This document shows positions 8,819 to 16,853 of a DNA stretch of 64,000 nucleotides, one piece after another. Under the pieces are notes generated by a model that had not been told where the DNA came from, made no database searches, and saw only the letters and a program-made list of their open reading frames with translations. Every line of letters starts with the position of its first letter. Position 1 is the stretch's first letter. This DNA comes from Pseudomonas azerbaijanoccidentalis. GTDB taxonomy: Bacteria; Pseudomonadota; Gammaproteobacteria; Pseudomonadales; Pseudomonadaceae. The stretch spans positions 1,240,001-1,304,000 of the forward strand of contig NZ_JAHSTU010000001.1 of assembly GCF_019145495.1 (NCBI RefSeq), given 5' to 3'. The translations under genes and the position numbers were made by a program.

Positions 8819-8899
8819 ATATTCCTTTTATGCAGGAAGCAGCTGTGAAAAATAATTTTTTGGACATAAGAATCTCGCCGCCTTGCCCGGAGCCGCCCC

Positions 8900-9886
8900 A
8901 TGAAACCCGCCTTCCGTTTTCCATTGATCAAGTCCCTGCTCGGCGCGTGCGCCCTGGCCCTGAGCTTGCAATCCGTCGCCCAAGCGGCGGAAGCGCCGCC
9001 GGCCGAAGTGCACCTGGATTACGCCTATTACTCACCGGTCAGCCTGGTGCTCAAGCATTTCGGTTTTCTGGAAAAGGCCCTGCCCCAGACCAAAGTCGGC
9101 TGGGTGCTGAGCCAGGGCAGCAACCGTTCGCTGGAATACCTCAACAGCGGCGGTGTCGACTTCGCCTCGTCCGCCAGCCTCGCGGCGGTTTTGAGCCGCG
9201 CCAACGGCAGCCCGATCAAATCGGTTTACGTTTATAGCCGCGCTGAATGGACGGCGTTGGTGGTGCGCAAAGATTCACCGTACAAAACCGTGGCCGACCT
9301 CAAGGGCAAGAAAATCGCCGCCACCAAAGGCACCGATCCGTACCTGTTCACCCTGCGCAGCCTGCAACAGGCCGGTCTGAGCAAAGACGATGTGGAGCTG
9401 GTGCATTTGCAGCACCCGGACGGTCGCACGGCGCTGGAAAAAGGAGACGTCGACGCGTGGGCCGGTCTCGATCCGCACATGGCCGCCAGCCAGGTCCAGG
9501 CCGGTTCGCGCCTGCTGTACCGCAACACCGGTTTCAACAGCTATGGCGTGGTCAGCGTCACGGACAGCTACGCCAAGGAACATCCGCAAACCATCGACAC
9601 CGTACTGAAAGCCTACGAACAGGCCCGGGAATGGGCGGTAAAAAATCCTGAAGAACTGGCCAAACTGCTCGCCACCGAATCCGGATTGCCACTGGAAGTG
9701 GCCAAGCTGCAACTGTCACGTACCGACCTGAGCAGCCCGCAGTTGACCGCCAAGGATGTGATCGCCTCAAAAGCCGCCGCACCGATTCTGGTTTCCGAGG
9801 AACTGGTACGTCGTGGTGTGAACGTCGATCAGGTCATTGATCAATTGATCGACACCGGTTTCAAGGAAACCGTCGCTCGTCAGTAA
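8900..9886 (+). CDS. ABC transporter substrate-binding protein, aliphatic sulfonate type
   Basis: 328-aa secreted binding protein with a signal peptide ending near SVAQAAEA (about 1-31). VDFASSASLAAVLSRANGSPIKSVYVYSR and KTVADLKGKKIAATKGTDPYLF are the hallmark ligand-pocket strands of the SsuA family. It is the first gene of an SBP-permease-ATPase set on the plus strand; a REP pair separates it from the permease. The role is likely import of an alkanesulfonate or similar organosulfur compound, but the exact ligand is unknown. Confidence 0.9.
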   Translation: MKPAFRFPLIKSLLGACALALSLQSVAQAAEAPPAEVHLDYAYYSPVSLVLKHFGFLEKALPQTKVGWVLSQGSNRSLEYLNSGGVDFASSASLAAVLSRANGSPIKSVYVYSRAEWTALVVRKDSPYKTVADLKGKKIAATKGTDPYLFTLRSLQQAGLSKDDVELVHLQHPDGRTALEKGDVDAWAGLDPHMAASQVQAGSRLLYRNTGFNSYGVVSVTDSYAKEHPQTIDTVLKAYEQAREWAVKNPEELAKLLATESGLPLEVAKLQLSRTDLSSPQLTAKDVIASKAAAPILVSEELVRRGVNVDQVIDQLIDTGFKETVARQ

Positions 9887-9890
9887 CAGC

Positions 9891-9962
9891 AAAAGATCGC
9901 AGCCTGCGGCAGCGCCTCCATTGGGTCCCTGTAGGAGCTGCCGCAGGCTGCGATCTTTTGAT
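9891..9962. repeat. REP pair inside the sulfonate ABC operon
   Basis: Two REP units in the outward arrangement (AAAAGATCGCAGCCTGCGGC ... GCCGCAGGCTGCGATCTTTT). It lies between the binding-protein gene and the permease gene, where a stem can protect the upstream mRNA and give more binding protein than membrane components. Confidence 0.9.
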
Positions 9963-9984
9963 CTTGTCGTGACTGGAGAACCTC

Positions 9985-10821
9985 ATGACCAGTAAAAGCA
10001 AAACCCTCCCCGCGCCTCTGGCTTTATCGGTGCCGCGTCGCCTGAACACGGTCTGGCGCCTGCGCCTCAAGGCTCTGGCGCTACCGGTGCTGATCCTGCT
10101 GATGCTGGAGTTCGTCGTGCGCATCGGCTGGCTGCCGTCCTACCAAATGCCTGCTCCCAGCGAAATCGCCCTGACCCTCAAGGAGCTGGCCGAAGGTGCG
10201 CTGTGGAAACACATTGGCGCCAGTCTGTTGCGCGTATTGCTGGGGTTCGTCATCGGCGCAAGCCTGGCCCTGGTGTTTGCCGCGTGGGTGGGGTTGAGCC
10301 GTGAAGCCGAAGCCTGGCTGGAACCGACGTTCGCCGGCCTGCGCTCGATCCCGAGCCTGGCCTGGGTGCCTTTGTTACTGTTGTGGCTGGGCATCGACGA
10401 GACCTCGAAAATCGTCCTGATCGCCATTGGCGCGTTTTTCCCGGTGTACCTCAACGGCGTCGCGGCCATCCGCAACATCGACCGCAAACTGGTAGAGGTC
10501 GGGCAAATGTACGGTTTCAGCCGTCGTCGCCTGGTGCAGCGGATTCTGCTGCCCGCCGCCCTGCCCGGCCTGTTCACCGGTTTGCGCAGCGGCTTGAGCC
10601 TGGCCTGGATGTTTCTGGTGGCTGCCGAGCTGATCGCTGCCACCAAAGGCCTGGGTTATCTGCTCAGCGACGGTCGCGAGACGTCACGCCCGGACATCGT
10701 GCTGGCAGCGATCATCGTTTTGGCGCTGCTGGGCAAACTCAGCGACGGCCTGCTTGCCAGCCTGGAAAAACGCTTCCTGGCCTGGCGCGATACGTTCAAC
10801 GGCCAAAGCGCGGAGGGTTGA
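9985..10821 (+). CDS. ABC transporter permease, aliphatic sulfonate type
   Basis: 278-aa inner-membrane permease with about six hydrophobic segments, the first near residues 30-50. The EAA-like loop that contacts the ATPase is ADMF-like here: EVGQMYGFSRRRLVQRILLPAALPGLFTG. This is the SsuC/TauC subfamily. It is followed 3 nt later by the ATPase gene. The start is supported by GGAG 9 nt upstream of the ATG. Confidence 0.92.
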   Translation: MTSKSKTLPAPLALSVPRRLNTVWRLRLKALALPVLILLMLEFVVRIGWLPSYQMPAPSEIALTLKELAEGALWKHIGASLLRVLLGFVIGASLALVFAAWVGLSREAEAWLEPTFAGLRSIPSLAWVPLLLLWLGIDETSKIVLIAIGAFFPVYLNGVAAIRNIDRKLVEVGQMYGFSRRRLVQRILLPAALPGLFTGLRSGLSLAWMFLVAAELIAATKGLGYLLSDGRETSRPDIVLAAIIVLALLGKLSDGLLASLEKRFLAWRDTFNGQSAEG

Positions 10822-10824
10822 GCC

Positions 10825-11538
10825 ATGACCGGACACTTGCTGGATATCCACGTCGAGCGCAAATCCTTCGCCGCGACGACCGTTCTCAACAACGTCCATT
10901 TACAGTTGAAGGCCCGGGAAGCCGTCAGCCTGCTCGGCCCCAGCGGTTGCGGCAAAAGTACTTTGCTGCGGATCGTCGCCGGGCTGGAAAAAGACTTCCA
11001 GGGCACGCTGCGCAGCAGCGCCGGTGAAGTGGCTTTCGTGTTTCAGGAACCGCGGCTGATGCCTTGGCTGACGGTCGAGCAAAACATCGGCTTCAGCGCC
11101 GACAAGCATTACGACAAAGCCTGGGTCGCGCAATTGATCAAGGAAGTCGGCCTCGATGGTTTTGCCCAGGCGTTGCCCAAGGCACTTTCCGGTGGCATGG
11201 CGCAGCGTGTGGCGATCGCCCGCGGGCTCTATTCGCGACCGCAAGTGTTGCTGCTCGACGAACCCTTCAGCGCGGTGGATGCGTTTACCCGGATGAAACT
11301 CCAGGACCTGCTGCTGCAACTGGCCGAACGCCACGCCATCGCCCTGCTGCTGGTGACCCACGATGTCGACGAGGCGTTGTACCTCAGTGATCGCGTGCTG
11401 GTGATGGACAATCGCCCCAGCAGTATTCGTCAGGAACTGGCGGTGCAACTGGCGCATCCCCGTGATCGGCGCGACCCGCTGCTGGCGCAACTGAAAGCGT
11501 TGTCGTTGACCGAGTTGCAACGGGCGCATGTGATTTGA
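10825..11538 (+). CDS. ABC transporter ATP-binding protein, aliphatic sulfonate type
   Basis: 237-aa ATPase with all core motifs: Walker A GPSGCGKST (about 38-46), Q-loop VFQEPRL, signature LSGGMAQR, Walker B VLLLDEPF and the H-loop THD. Length and motifs fit SsuB/TauB. It powers the permease encoded immediately upstream. Its stop is 39 nt from the next gene, which looks unrelated. Confidence 0.93.
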   Translation: MTGHLLDIHVERKSFAATTVLNNVHLQLKAREAVSLLGPSGCGKSTLLRIVAGLEKDFQGTLRSSAGEVAFVFQEPRLMPWLTVEQNIGFSADKHYDKAWVAQLIKEVGLDGFAQALPKALSGGMAQRVAIARGLYSRPQVLLLDEPFSAVDAFTRMKLQDLLLQLAERHAIALLLVTHDVDEALYLSDRVLVMDNRPSSIRQELAVQLAHPRDRRDPLLAQLKALSLTELQRAHVI

Positions 11539-11577
11539 GGCAACTAGACTGAAAATCCCGAGCGGAGGATTCAGTCG

Positions 11578-12258
11578 ATGTGCGGACGCTTGTCGCAATA
11601 CCGGGGCATCCACGACTTTGTGGCGGCGCTGAGCATTCCCGATGCGCTGATCAATCACGTCGGGGATCAGCCTTTGGCGCGTTACAACGCCGCGCCGACC
11701 ACACAACTGGCGCTGTTGCATCTAGAGGAGGACGGCTTGCATGCCGACTCTCAGCGCTGGGGCTGGCGCCCGCACTGGGCCAAGGATCGCGCCGCACCGA
11801 TCAATGCCCGGGTCGAGAAAGTGGCCCACGGGCCGTTTTTCCGGGCGATCTGGCCCCACCGCGCGATCTGCCCGGTCGACAACTGGTTTGAATGGGTCGA
11901 TGCCGGGGACGGTACGCGGCAACCCTGGCTGATTCGACGTCGTGACCAAGGGCCGGTGTTCTGTGCCGCGATCGGCCAGTTTCCGACAGGCAATGCCGCG
12001 CCCAGGGAAGACGACGGTTTTGTCATCATCACTGCCGACAGCGCCGGCGGCATGCTGGACATTCATGACCGTCGCCCCGTGGTGTTTTCGGCGGAACTGG
12101 CACGGGAATGGCTGGACCCGGCCACGCCCAGGGAGCGCGCCGAGCAAATGGTACTTTTGCAAGGTGAAAACAGCGACGCCTTCAACTGGCACAAGGTCGG
12201 CAAAGCGGTTGGCAATACCCGACACCAAGGGCCGGAATTAATTGTTGAAGTGAACTGA
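11578..12258 (+). CDS. SRAP-domain (HMCES/YedK) DNA-abasic-site protein
   Basis: 226-aa SRAP protein. After Met removal the invariant Cys2 (MCGRLSQY) can form a thiazolidine crosslink with an abasic site in single-stranded DNA. The family residues are present: RYNAAPTT (Asn), WGWRPHWAK, NARVEKV, NWFEW (Glu) and the histidine in DIHDRRPVV. The family shields abasic sites during replication. It starts 39 nt after the ABC ATPase stop and may be read through from it, but function suggests an independent gene. Confidence 0.9.
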   Translation: MCGRLSQYRGIHDFVAALSIPDALINHVGDQPLARYNAAPTTQLALLHLEEDGLHADSQRWGWRPHWAKDRAAPINARVEKVAHGPFFRAIWPHRAICPVDNWFEWVDAGDGTRQPWLIRRRDQGPVFCAAIGQFPTGNAAPREDDGFVIITADSAGGMLDIHDRRPVVFSAELAREWLDPATPRERAEQMVLLQGENSDAFNWHKVGKAVGNTRHQGPELIVEVN

Positions 12259-12347
12259 AACTGTCAATAACGACAGTGATACAGACATAATTAACAGCAT
12301 TGCCTGAAATATTAAGTTACTAACTTTACAACCACTGTTTCAATCAT

Positions 12348-12371
12348 TTAACGCTTGCGTTGAAGCGTTAA
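12348..12371. promoter_or_regulatory. Perfect 9-bp inverted repeat in an AT-richer gap
   Basis: TTAACGCTT-GCGTTG-AAGCGTTAA has perfect 9-bp arms and a 6-nt loop, 26 bp before the TTG start of the unrecognised ORF at 12397. A second small stem (ACTGTC-AATAAC-GACAGT) lies just after the SRAP gene. It could be an operator or an RNA structure; there is no T-run, so it is not a clear terminator. Confidence 0.45.
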
Positions 12372-12396
12372 CCGCTGGTCTGACCACTCAGTCGCA

Positions 12397-12786
12397 TTGC
12401 ATACATTTTATGTCGCTAACGCTAGTATTCGCGCCGTATTTCCAGTTGCCTCACCAGTTGACCAAAGAGTCAATAATTCAGGAAATCCCATACACCAAGC
12501 CTTGCAGAGAACTAAATTGCGCGACGATTTTACAAATGATCAAGTCGTGAGTCTGGCGTGCGTTTATCTTACAAAGACAGAGCACTATCAACTCGACTGT
12601 TTCATCGGGCAATACATACAGACCCGTAACTTGCGTTCTATCCCCAATATCAATGAAGTCCTGGTTTCAACCCTCGAAAACTACCCTGGCAAACCGCCGG
12701 TAATGGTCAACGAGCTGAACGCCTGGATCGACAAGACATTGGGTTTTCGAGCCGCTCATCCGGACTTCCCGATCACTCTGGAATAA
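12397..12786 (+). CDS. Hypothetical protein, AT-richer than its surroundings
   Basis: I do not recognise this 129-aa protein. It would start at a TTG with no good ribosome site and read HTFYVANASIRAV. The most protein-like part is residues 42-129 (DDFTNDQVVSLACVYLTKTE onward), which looks like a small helical domain. Base composition is clearly lower in GC than the flanks, and codons such as AGT, AAT and ATA are frequent at the 5' end. A second frame (ATG at 12410 to 12550, 46 aa) overlaps it. It ends before a strong terminator, which argues that the region is expressed. The start is uncertain and may lie further in. Confidence 0.5.
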   Translation: MHTFYVANASIRAVFPVASPVDQRVNNSGNPIHQALQRTKLRDDFTNDQVVSLACVYLTKTEHYQLDCFIGQYIQTRNLRSIPNINEVLVSTLENYPGKPPVMVNELNAWIDKTLGFRAAHPDFPITLE

Positions 12787-12810
12787 TCCAGGTAACGGTC
12801 CGCAGACATG

Positions 12811-12840
12811 ACAAAGCCCCGCTAAAAAACGGGGCTTTGT
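12811..12840. terminator. Bidirectional rho-independent terminator
   Basis: ACAAAGCCCCG / CGGGGCTTTGT form a perfect 11-bp stem around CTAAAAAA. The hairpin lies between the plus-strand ORF ending at 12786 and the minus-strand small gene ending at 12857, and can serve both. Confidence 0.9.
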
Positions 12841-12856
12841 CGTGTCTGGAACCCGG

Positions 12857-13012
12857 TCAGGGTTTCAACGGACGCTCAATATCGCGATCCGACAGCTCGC
12901 GGCTGTCGTCGTGCTTCCAGGTCTTCTCCGCTTTTCTCTGCTGCTCCAGCTCTTCTTCAGTCGGTTCATCCTTGTCGTCTTCCGGTTCCGCACGCGTGGG
13001 GTCGTTTGCCAT
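12857..13012 (-). CDS. Small acidic hydrophilic protein
   Basis: 51-aa protein starting MANDPTRAEPEDDKDEPTEE. It is rich in Asp, Glu and Lys (E/D-rich N-half, mixed-charge C-half with ERPLKP at the end), with no hydrophobic segment, so it is likely disordered and cytosolic. It has a clear ribosome site (GAGAGG, 6 nt before the ATG) and a terminator right after its stop. Function unknown. It is short enough that automatic gene finding may drop it. Confidence 0.7.
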   Translation of the reverse strand: MANDPTRAEPEDDKDEPTEEELEQQRKAEKTWKHDDSRELSDRDIERPLKP

Positions 13013-13078
13013 GTTCACCTCTCTTCCTGAAGGGATCAGCCATCCGTTTTAAGCGTAGAACAGATTCCCGTGCCCGGC

Positions 13079-13393
13079 TCACAGCCACCAGCGCAGCAAA
13101 AAGAAGAAGCCCATGCTCAACAACATGCTGAGCAACGTGTTGCGGGTATAAAGGACCAGGCCAACCGCCACCAGCGAGCTGATCAGGTACGGGTTGTGCC
13201 ATTGCAGGTTCAATTGCTTGTCCGGCATGAACACAATCGGCCCGCAAATCGCCGTCAACATCCCCGGCACGGCGAAACCGAGAAACTGCCGCGCGTTGCT
13301 GCTCAGGCGTACCGGCAGCCGAGGTTCGAGGAACACGTAGCGATTGAGAAACACCAACACGCCCATGCCGATAATCACTGCCCAGACCATCAT
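13079..13393 (-). CDS. azlD: AzlD-family branched-chain amino acid exporter subunit
   Basis: 104-aa membrane protein with three to four hydrophobic segments (MMVWAVIIGMGVLVFLNRY at the start, FFFLLRWWL at the end). It is the small partner of AzlC; the pair exports branched-chain amino acids or analogues through the inner membrane. The chosen ATG at 13393 overlaps the azlC stop as ATGA. The open frame upstream of it lies inside azlC and is not used. Confidence 0.88.
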   Translation of the reverse strand: MMVWAVIIGMGVLVFLNRYVFLEPRLPVRLSSNARQFLGFAVPGMLTAICGPIVFMPDKQLNLQWHNPYLISSLVAVGLVLYTRNTLLSMLLSMGFFFLLRWWL

Positions 13394-14088
13394 GTGCGCG
13401 CTCCCTGGAATTTGTTGCAGATAAAGCCGGCGGTCATCCCCGCCAGACCCGACAACACCAGCGCCGAGCCCCATTGCCAGTAGCTGAACAGCACCGAGCA
13501 GAACAACGAAACCGCGACACAGACCACCGTCGGCACGTTGCGCACCACCGGGGTGATCAACGCAATGAACGTGGCCGCGATGGAGAAATCCAGCCCAATG
13601 TGTTCAAGACCGGGAATACTGCTGCCCAGCACGATGCCGGCCAGGGTGAAGAGGTTCCACGCGATGTAAAACGTCAGACCGACGCCCAGCGCATACCAGC
13701 GATCAAATTGTTGTTTGTCGTGCTGGCTGGTCAAGGCAAACAACTCGTCGGTCAGCAGAAACCCCAACCCGACCCGCCAGCGACCCGGCAACGGCGAAAT
13801 GACCGAACGCATGCTCATTCCATAGAGCAAATGCTGGGAAGTCAGCAACAGCGTGGTCAACAGGATTGAAAAAATCCCGGCACCGCCCTTCAGCATGCCG
13901 ATGGCCACCAGTTGCGCGGCGCCGGCAAATACGATGCTCGACAAACCCTGGCCTTGCAGGGGTGTGAGATTGGCCTCGATGGCCATGGAACCGGCCAGCA
14001 AGCCCCAAGGCGCGGTGGCCAAAGACAACGGCATGATCGCTGCGGCACCGCGAAGAAACGCACTGCGCGGCAAGTGTGAATTGGACAT
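13390..14088 (-). CDS. azlC: AzlC-family branched-chain amino acid exporter subunit
   Basis: 232-aa inner-membrane protein with about five hydrophobic segments. The family core is PLSLATAPWGLLAGSMAIEANLTPLQGQGLSSIVFAGAAQLVAIGML (about 20-65), followed by the LLTSQHLLYGMSMR loop. It forms a permease with AzlD, whose start codon overlaps its stop. No Lrp-type regulator gene is next to it. Confidence 0.9.
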   Translation of the reverse strand: MSNSHLPRSAFLRGAAAIMPLSLATAPWGLLAGSMAIEANLTPLQGQGLSSIVFAGAAQLVAIGMLKGGAGIFSILLTTLLLTSQHLLYGMSMRSVISPLPGRWRVGLGFLLTDELFALTSQHDKQQFDRWYALGVGLTFYIAWNLFTLAGIVLGSSIPGLEHIGLDFSIAATFIALITPVVRNVPTVVCVAVSLFCSVLFSYWQWGSALVLSGLAGMTAGFICNKFQGART

Positions 14089-14247
14089 AACACTCTACAA
14101 CCAAAGAAAGTCGCCAGACTGTGCCAGCAGTCGCCGCCAATGGCTTGAACAATCTTGCGCACATTGCCGCTCATCGGCTGACCGCTTGCGCAGGCCCGGT
14201 AGTAGCAACATGATGGCGCTGCATTTTTTCCCACCCGGTGCAGCCCC

Positions 14248-15183
14248 ATGAGTTCAGTCGATACCGACAGCGATGTCTACAAAACCCTGCTTGAATCGAC
14301 CAAGGCGATTCCTTGGCGCATCGACTGGAAAACCATGACGTTCAGCTACATTGGCCCGCAGATCGAGAGCCTGCTGGGCTGGAAGCAGGACAGCTGGGTC
14401 GGCGTCAACGACTGGGTCGAACGCATGCACCCGGATGATCGCGATTACGTGGTGGGCTTCTGCGTCTCTCAGTCGCGGGCCGGCGTGGACCATGAGGCGG
14501 ACTACCGCGCGTTGACCCTCAGCGGCGATTACGTGTGGATCCGCGATGTGGTGCACGTGGTGCGCAAGGACGGTGAAGTCGAAGCGCTGGTGGGGTTCAT
14601 GTTCGACATCAGCGAGCGCAAGAAAACCGAAGAACACCTGCTGCGCCTGCAAAAGCAACTCGAAGAGTATTCCTTCCAGGACGGCCTGACCGGCATCGCC
14701 AACCGGCGAATGTTCGACACCGTGCTGGAACGCGAATGGAGCACCGCGCAACGCACCGGCTCGCCGTTGTCGCTGATCATTCTGGATATCGACTACTTCA
14801 AGCAGTACAACGACCACTACGGCCACATCAAGGGCGACGAATGCCTGCGCGAGGTGGCCCGCACGCTGTCGAAGGCCGCCAACCGCCCTCGGGACTTCAT
14901 TGCCCGCATCGGCGGTGAAGAGTTCGTCTGGCTGTTGCCCGACACCGATGCCGAATCGGCCGGGCTGGTGGCGCACAAATGCCTTCACCTGATTCGCCAG
15001 CAGCGGATCACCCACGCGTTTTCCGCCGTTTCACCGTTGTTGAGCGTGAGCCTGGGTGTCGGCGTCACCCACGCGTCGTTGCACAATACGGCTCTGGAAT
15101 TCGTCGAACAGGTCGACAAGTTGCTGTATCAGGCCAAGCACAACGGACGCGCGCGCGCGCAGATCAGCGATTTTCGCGATTGA
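14248..15183 (+). CDS. PAS-GGDEF diguanylate cyclase
   Basis: 311-aa cytoplasmic signalling enzyme. The PAS_3-type sensor domain occupies about 15-125 (WVERMHPDDRDYV, then GFMFDISERKKTEE), and the cyclase domain 140-305. The active site is GGEEF (222-226), an accepted form of GGDEF. The inhibitory site RPRD (213-216) is five residues before it, so product feedback is likely. It makes cyclic di-GMP. No EAL domain and no membrane segment are present. It is divergent from azlCD. Confidence 0.92.
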   Translation: MSSVDTDSDVYKTLLESTKAIPWRIDWKTMTFSYIGPQIESLLGWKQDSWVGVNDWVERMHPDDRDYVVGFCVSQSRAGVDHEADYRALTLSGDYVWIRDVVHVVRKDGEVEALVGFMFDISERKKTEEHLLRLQKQLEEYSFQDGLTGIANRRMFDTVLEREWSTAQRTGSPLSLIILDIDYFKQYNDHYGHIKGDECLREVARTLSKAANRPRDFIARIGGEEFVWLLPDTDAESAGLVAHKCLHLIRQQRITHAFSAVSPLLSVSLGVGVTHASLHNTALEFVEQVDKLLYQAKHNGRARAQISDFRD

Positions 15184-15237
15184 CAAACAGCGCGCCGACT
15201 TTTAAAACTGGGCGCCTCACTTAGGGTGTAAGCAAAG

Positions 15238-15342
15238 ATGTCCGCAACCTTCAATCTCGACTCTTCCGTCATTGGCTTGATTGCCAAGGCGCAAGGTTGC
15301 GTTGCGAACGCCCTCAAATCGAAGAAACAGTCGCTCATGTGA
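15238..15342 (+). CDS. Possible 34-residue small protein
   Basis: A short frame (MSATFNLDSSVIGLIAKAQG onward, ending KKQSLM) lies in the 285-bp gap between the diguanylate cyclase and the dapA-like gene. The composition is balanced and partly amphipathic, and GCAAAG precedes the ATG, but there is no strong ribosome site. The rest of the gap shows no other gene. Low confidence. Confidence 0.22.
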   Translation: MSATFNLDSSVIGLIAKAQGCVANALKSKKQSLM

Positions 15343-15468
15343 CCGGGGCGCGCTGTCCCGTCAGATGAGCTGACAGGACATTGAGCGCGACGGACCACCC
15401 TCCCCTTGCTTACTCTCCTTCCACGCTCCTGACGGTGACGAATTCGGTCAACCATCAGGAGAAAGTGC

Positions 15469-16338
15469 ATGTCATCGTTTCAAGGTATCTGGGTTCCACT
15501 CGTCACACCGTTCCACAATGGCGCCATCGATTTCGTCGGGTTGCGGCGGCTGGTCAACCATTTGCTGGAAAAAGGCGTCGACGGCGTGATTGTCTGCGGC
15601 ACCACCGGAGAGCCGGCGGCCATGGGCAAGCACGAACAACTGGCGGTACTCGATGCCGTGCTGGAGCAAGTGCCCCCCCATCGCGTTGTCATGGGCCTGG
15701 CCGGCAACAACCTGACCGAACTGCTGCAATTTCAGAGTGAAATTCTCAAACGCCCGGTCGCGGGCTTGCTGGTTCCGGCGCCGTATTACATTCGCCCGTC
15801 CCAGGCCGGGCTTGAAGGGTTTTTCAAGACCGTTGCCGATGCGTCCAGCGTACCCCTGATTCTCTATGACATTCCCTATCGCACCGGCGCGACCTTCGAA
15901 CAGGCGACCCTGCTCAACATCGTTGCCCATGAGCGCATCGTCGCGATCAAGGACTGCGGCGGCAACCTGACCAACACGCTGGCGCTGATCGCTTCGGGGC
16001 ATGTCGATGTGCTGTGTGGTGAAGACAACCAGATTTTCAGTGCCTTGTGCCTGGGCGCCAAAGGCGCGATTGCGGCGTCGGCCCATGTGCATCCCGAGCG
16101 CTTCGTGACGTTGTTCCAACAGCTGCGAGACCACCAATTAGCGCAAGGCCGCGCAACATTTTTCGAACTGCTGCCGCTGATTCAAAGCCTGTTCATCGAG
16201 CCCAATCCCGCCCCGGTGAAAACCGCCCTGGCCCTCCAAGGCTTGATCGGCGATGAACTGCGCGCCCCGATGCAACGCAGCAGCGAGGCCATGGTGGCGC
16301 GGTTGAAGGTTGTGCTGGCGGCGTTGAACAATCGATAG
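15469..16338 (+). CDS. Dihydrodipicolinate synthase-family aldolase
   Basis: 289-aa (beta/alpha)8 aldolase of the DapA family. The catalytic set is complete: T45-T46 in CGTTGEPA, Y133 in YDIPYRTG, R138, and the Schiff-base lysine K161 in IKDCGG. These enzymes condense pyruvate with an aldehyde; with this set, 4-hydroxy-tetrahydrodipicolinate synthesis for lysine and the cell wall is possible. Pseudomonads carry several paralogues and this gene is not next to other lysine genes, so the true substrate is uncertain. Start ATG has AGGAG 8 nt upstream. Confidence 0.85.
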   Translation: MSSFQGIWVPLVTPFHNGAIDFVGLRRLVNHLLEKGVDGVIVCGTTGEPAAMGKHEQLAVLDAVLEQVPPHRVVMGLAGNNLTELLQFQSEILKRPVAGLLVPAPYYIRPSQAGLEGFFKTVADASSVPLILYDIPYRTGATFEQATLLNIVAHERIVAIKDCGGNLTNTLALIASGHVDVLCGEDNQIFSALCLGAKGAIAASAHVHPERFVTLFQQLRDHQLAQGRATFFELLPLIQSLFIEPNPAPVKTALALQGLIGDELRAPMQRSSEAMVARLKVVLAALNNR

Positions 16339-16397
16339 GGTGGCGGCCATCCGCCCGAGTACCATGGTGCGATCGCCTGACGCCTGCGGGAGTCAAC

Positions 16398-16760
16398 ATG
16401 TTCTACCGAATCGCCGCCGATGGGCTGGTGCTGTTTCATCTGGCGTTCATTGTCTTCGTTTTGTTCGGCGGGTTGCTGGTGCTCAAATGGCGCCACCTGA
16501 TTTGGTGGCACCTGCCCGCCGCCGCGTGGGGTATGGCGGTGGAGCTTTTTCACCTGCCCTGCCCGTTGACACGCTGGGAAAACCTGATGCGCCACGCCGC
16601 CGGACAAAGCGGTTATGGCGCCGGCTTCATCGAACATTATGTGTGGCCGGTGATTTACCCGGCCGGCCTGACCCCGGCCATTCAACTGTGGCTGGGCGCT
16701 CTGGTGTTGTTGGTCAACGGGCTGGTCTATCTTCGATTGATCAAACAGTGGTCAGCCTGA
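16398..16760 (+). CDS. DUF2784-family membrane protein
   Basis: 120-aa inner-membrane protein with three hydrophobic segments (about 5-30, 38-55, 92-115). The conserved H, W and LTRWEN (PCPLTRWENLMR) residues are typical of DUF2784. Function unknown. It starts 59 nt after the aldolase and is followed by a REP pair. Confidence 0.82.
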   Translation: MFYRIAADGLVLFHLAFIVFVLFGGLLVLKWRHLIWWHLPAAAWGMAVELFHLPCPLTRWENLMRHAAGQSGYGAGFIEHYVWPVIYPAGLTPAIQLWLGALVLLVNGLVYLRLIKQWSA

Positions 16761-16831
16761 AAAGATCGCAGCCTTCGTCAACTCCTAGACTCGATCACCG
16801 TAGGAGCTGCCGAAGGCTGCGATCTTTTGAT
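16760..16831. repeat. REP pair, outward arrangement, one arm degenerate
   Basis: AAAAGATCGCAGCC starts the left unit, which is diverged (TTCGTCAACTCCTAG). The right unit GTAGGAGCTGCCGAAGGC is intact. It separates the DUF2784 gene from the LysR gene and overlaps the upstream edge of the latter's leader. Confidence 0.85.
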
Positions 16832-16853
16832 CTACCCCTCAAGGAACTTGAAC

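Noticed and set aside
16193-16685. Antisense frames opposite the dapA-like and DUF2784 genes
   Set aside because: Shadows; the plus-strand products match known families along their full length.
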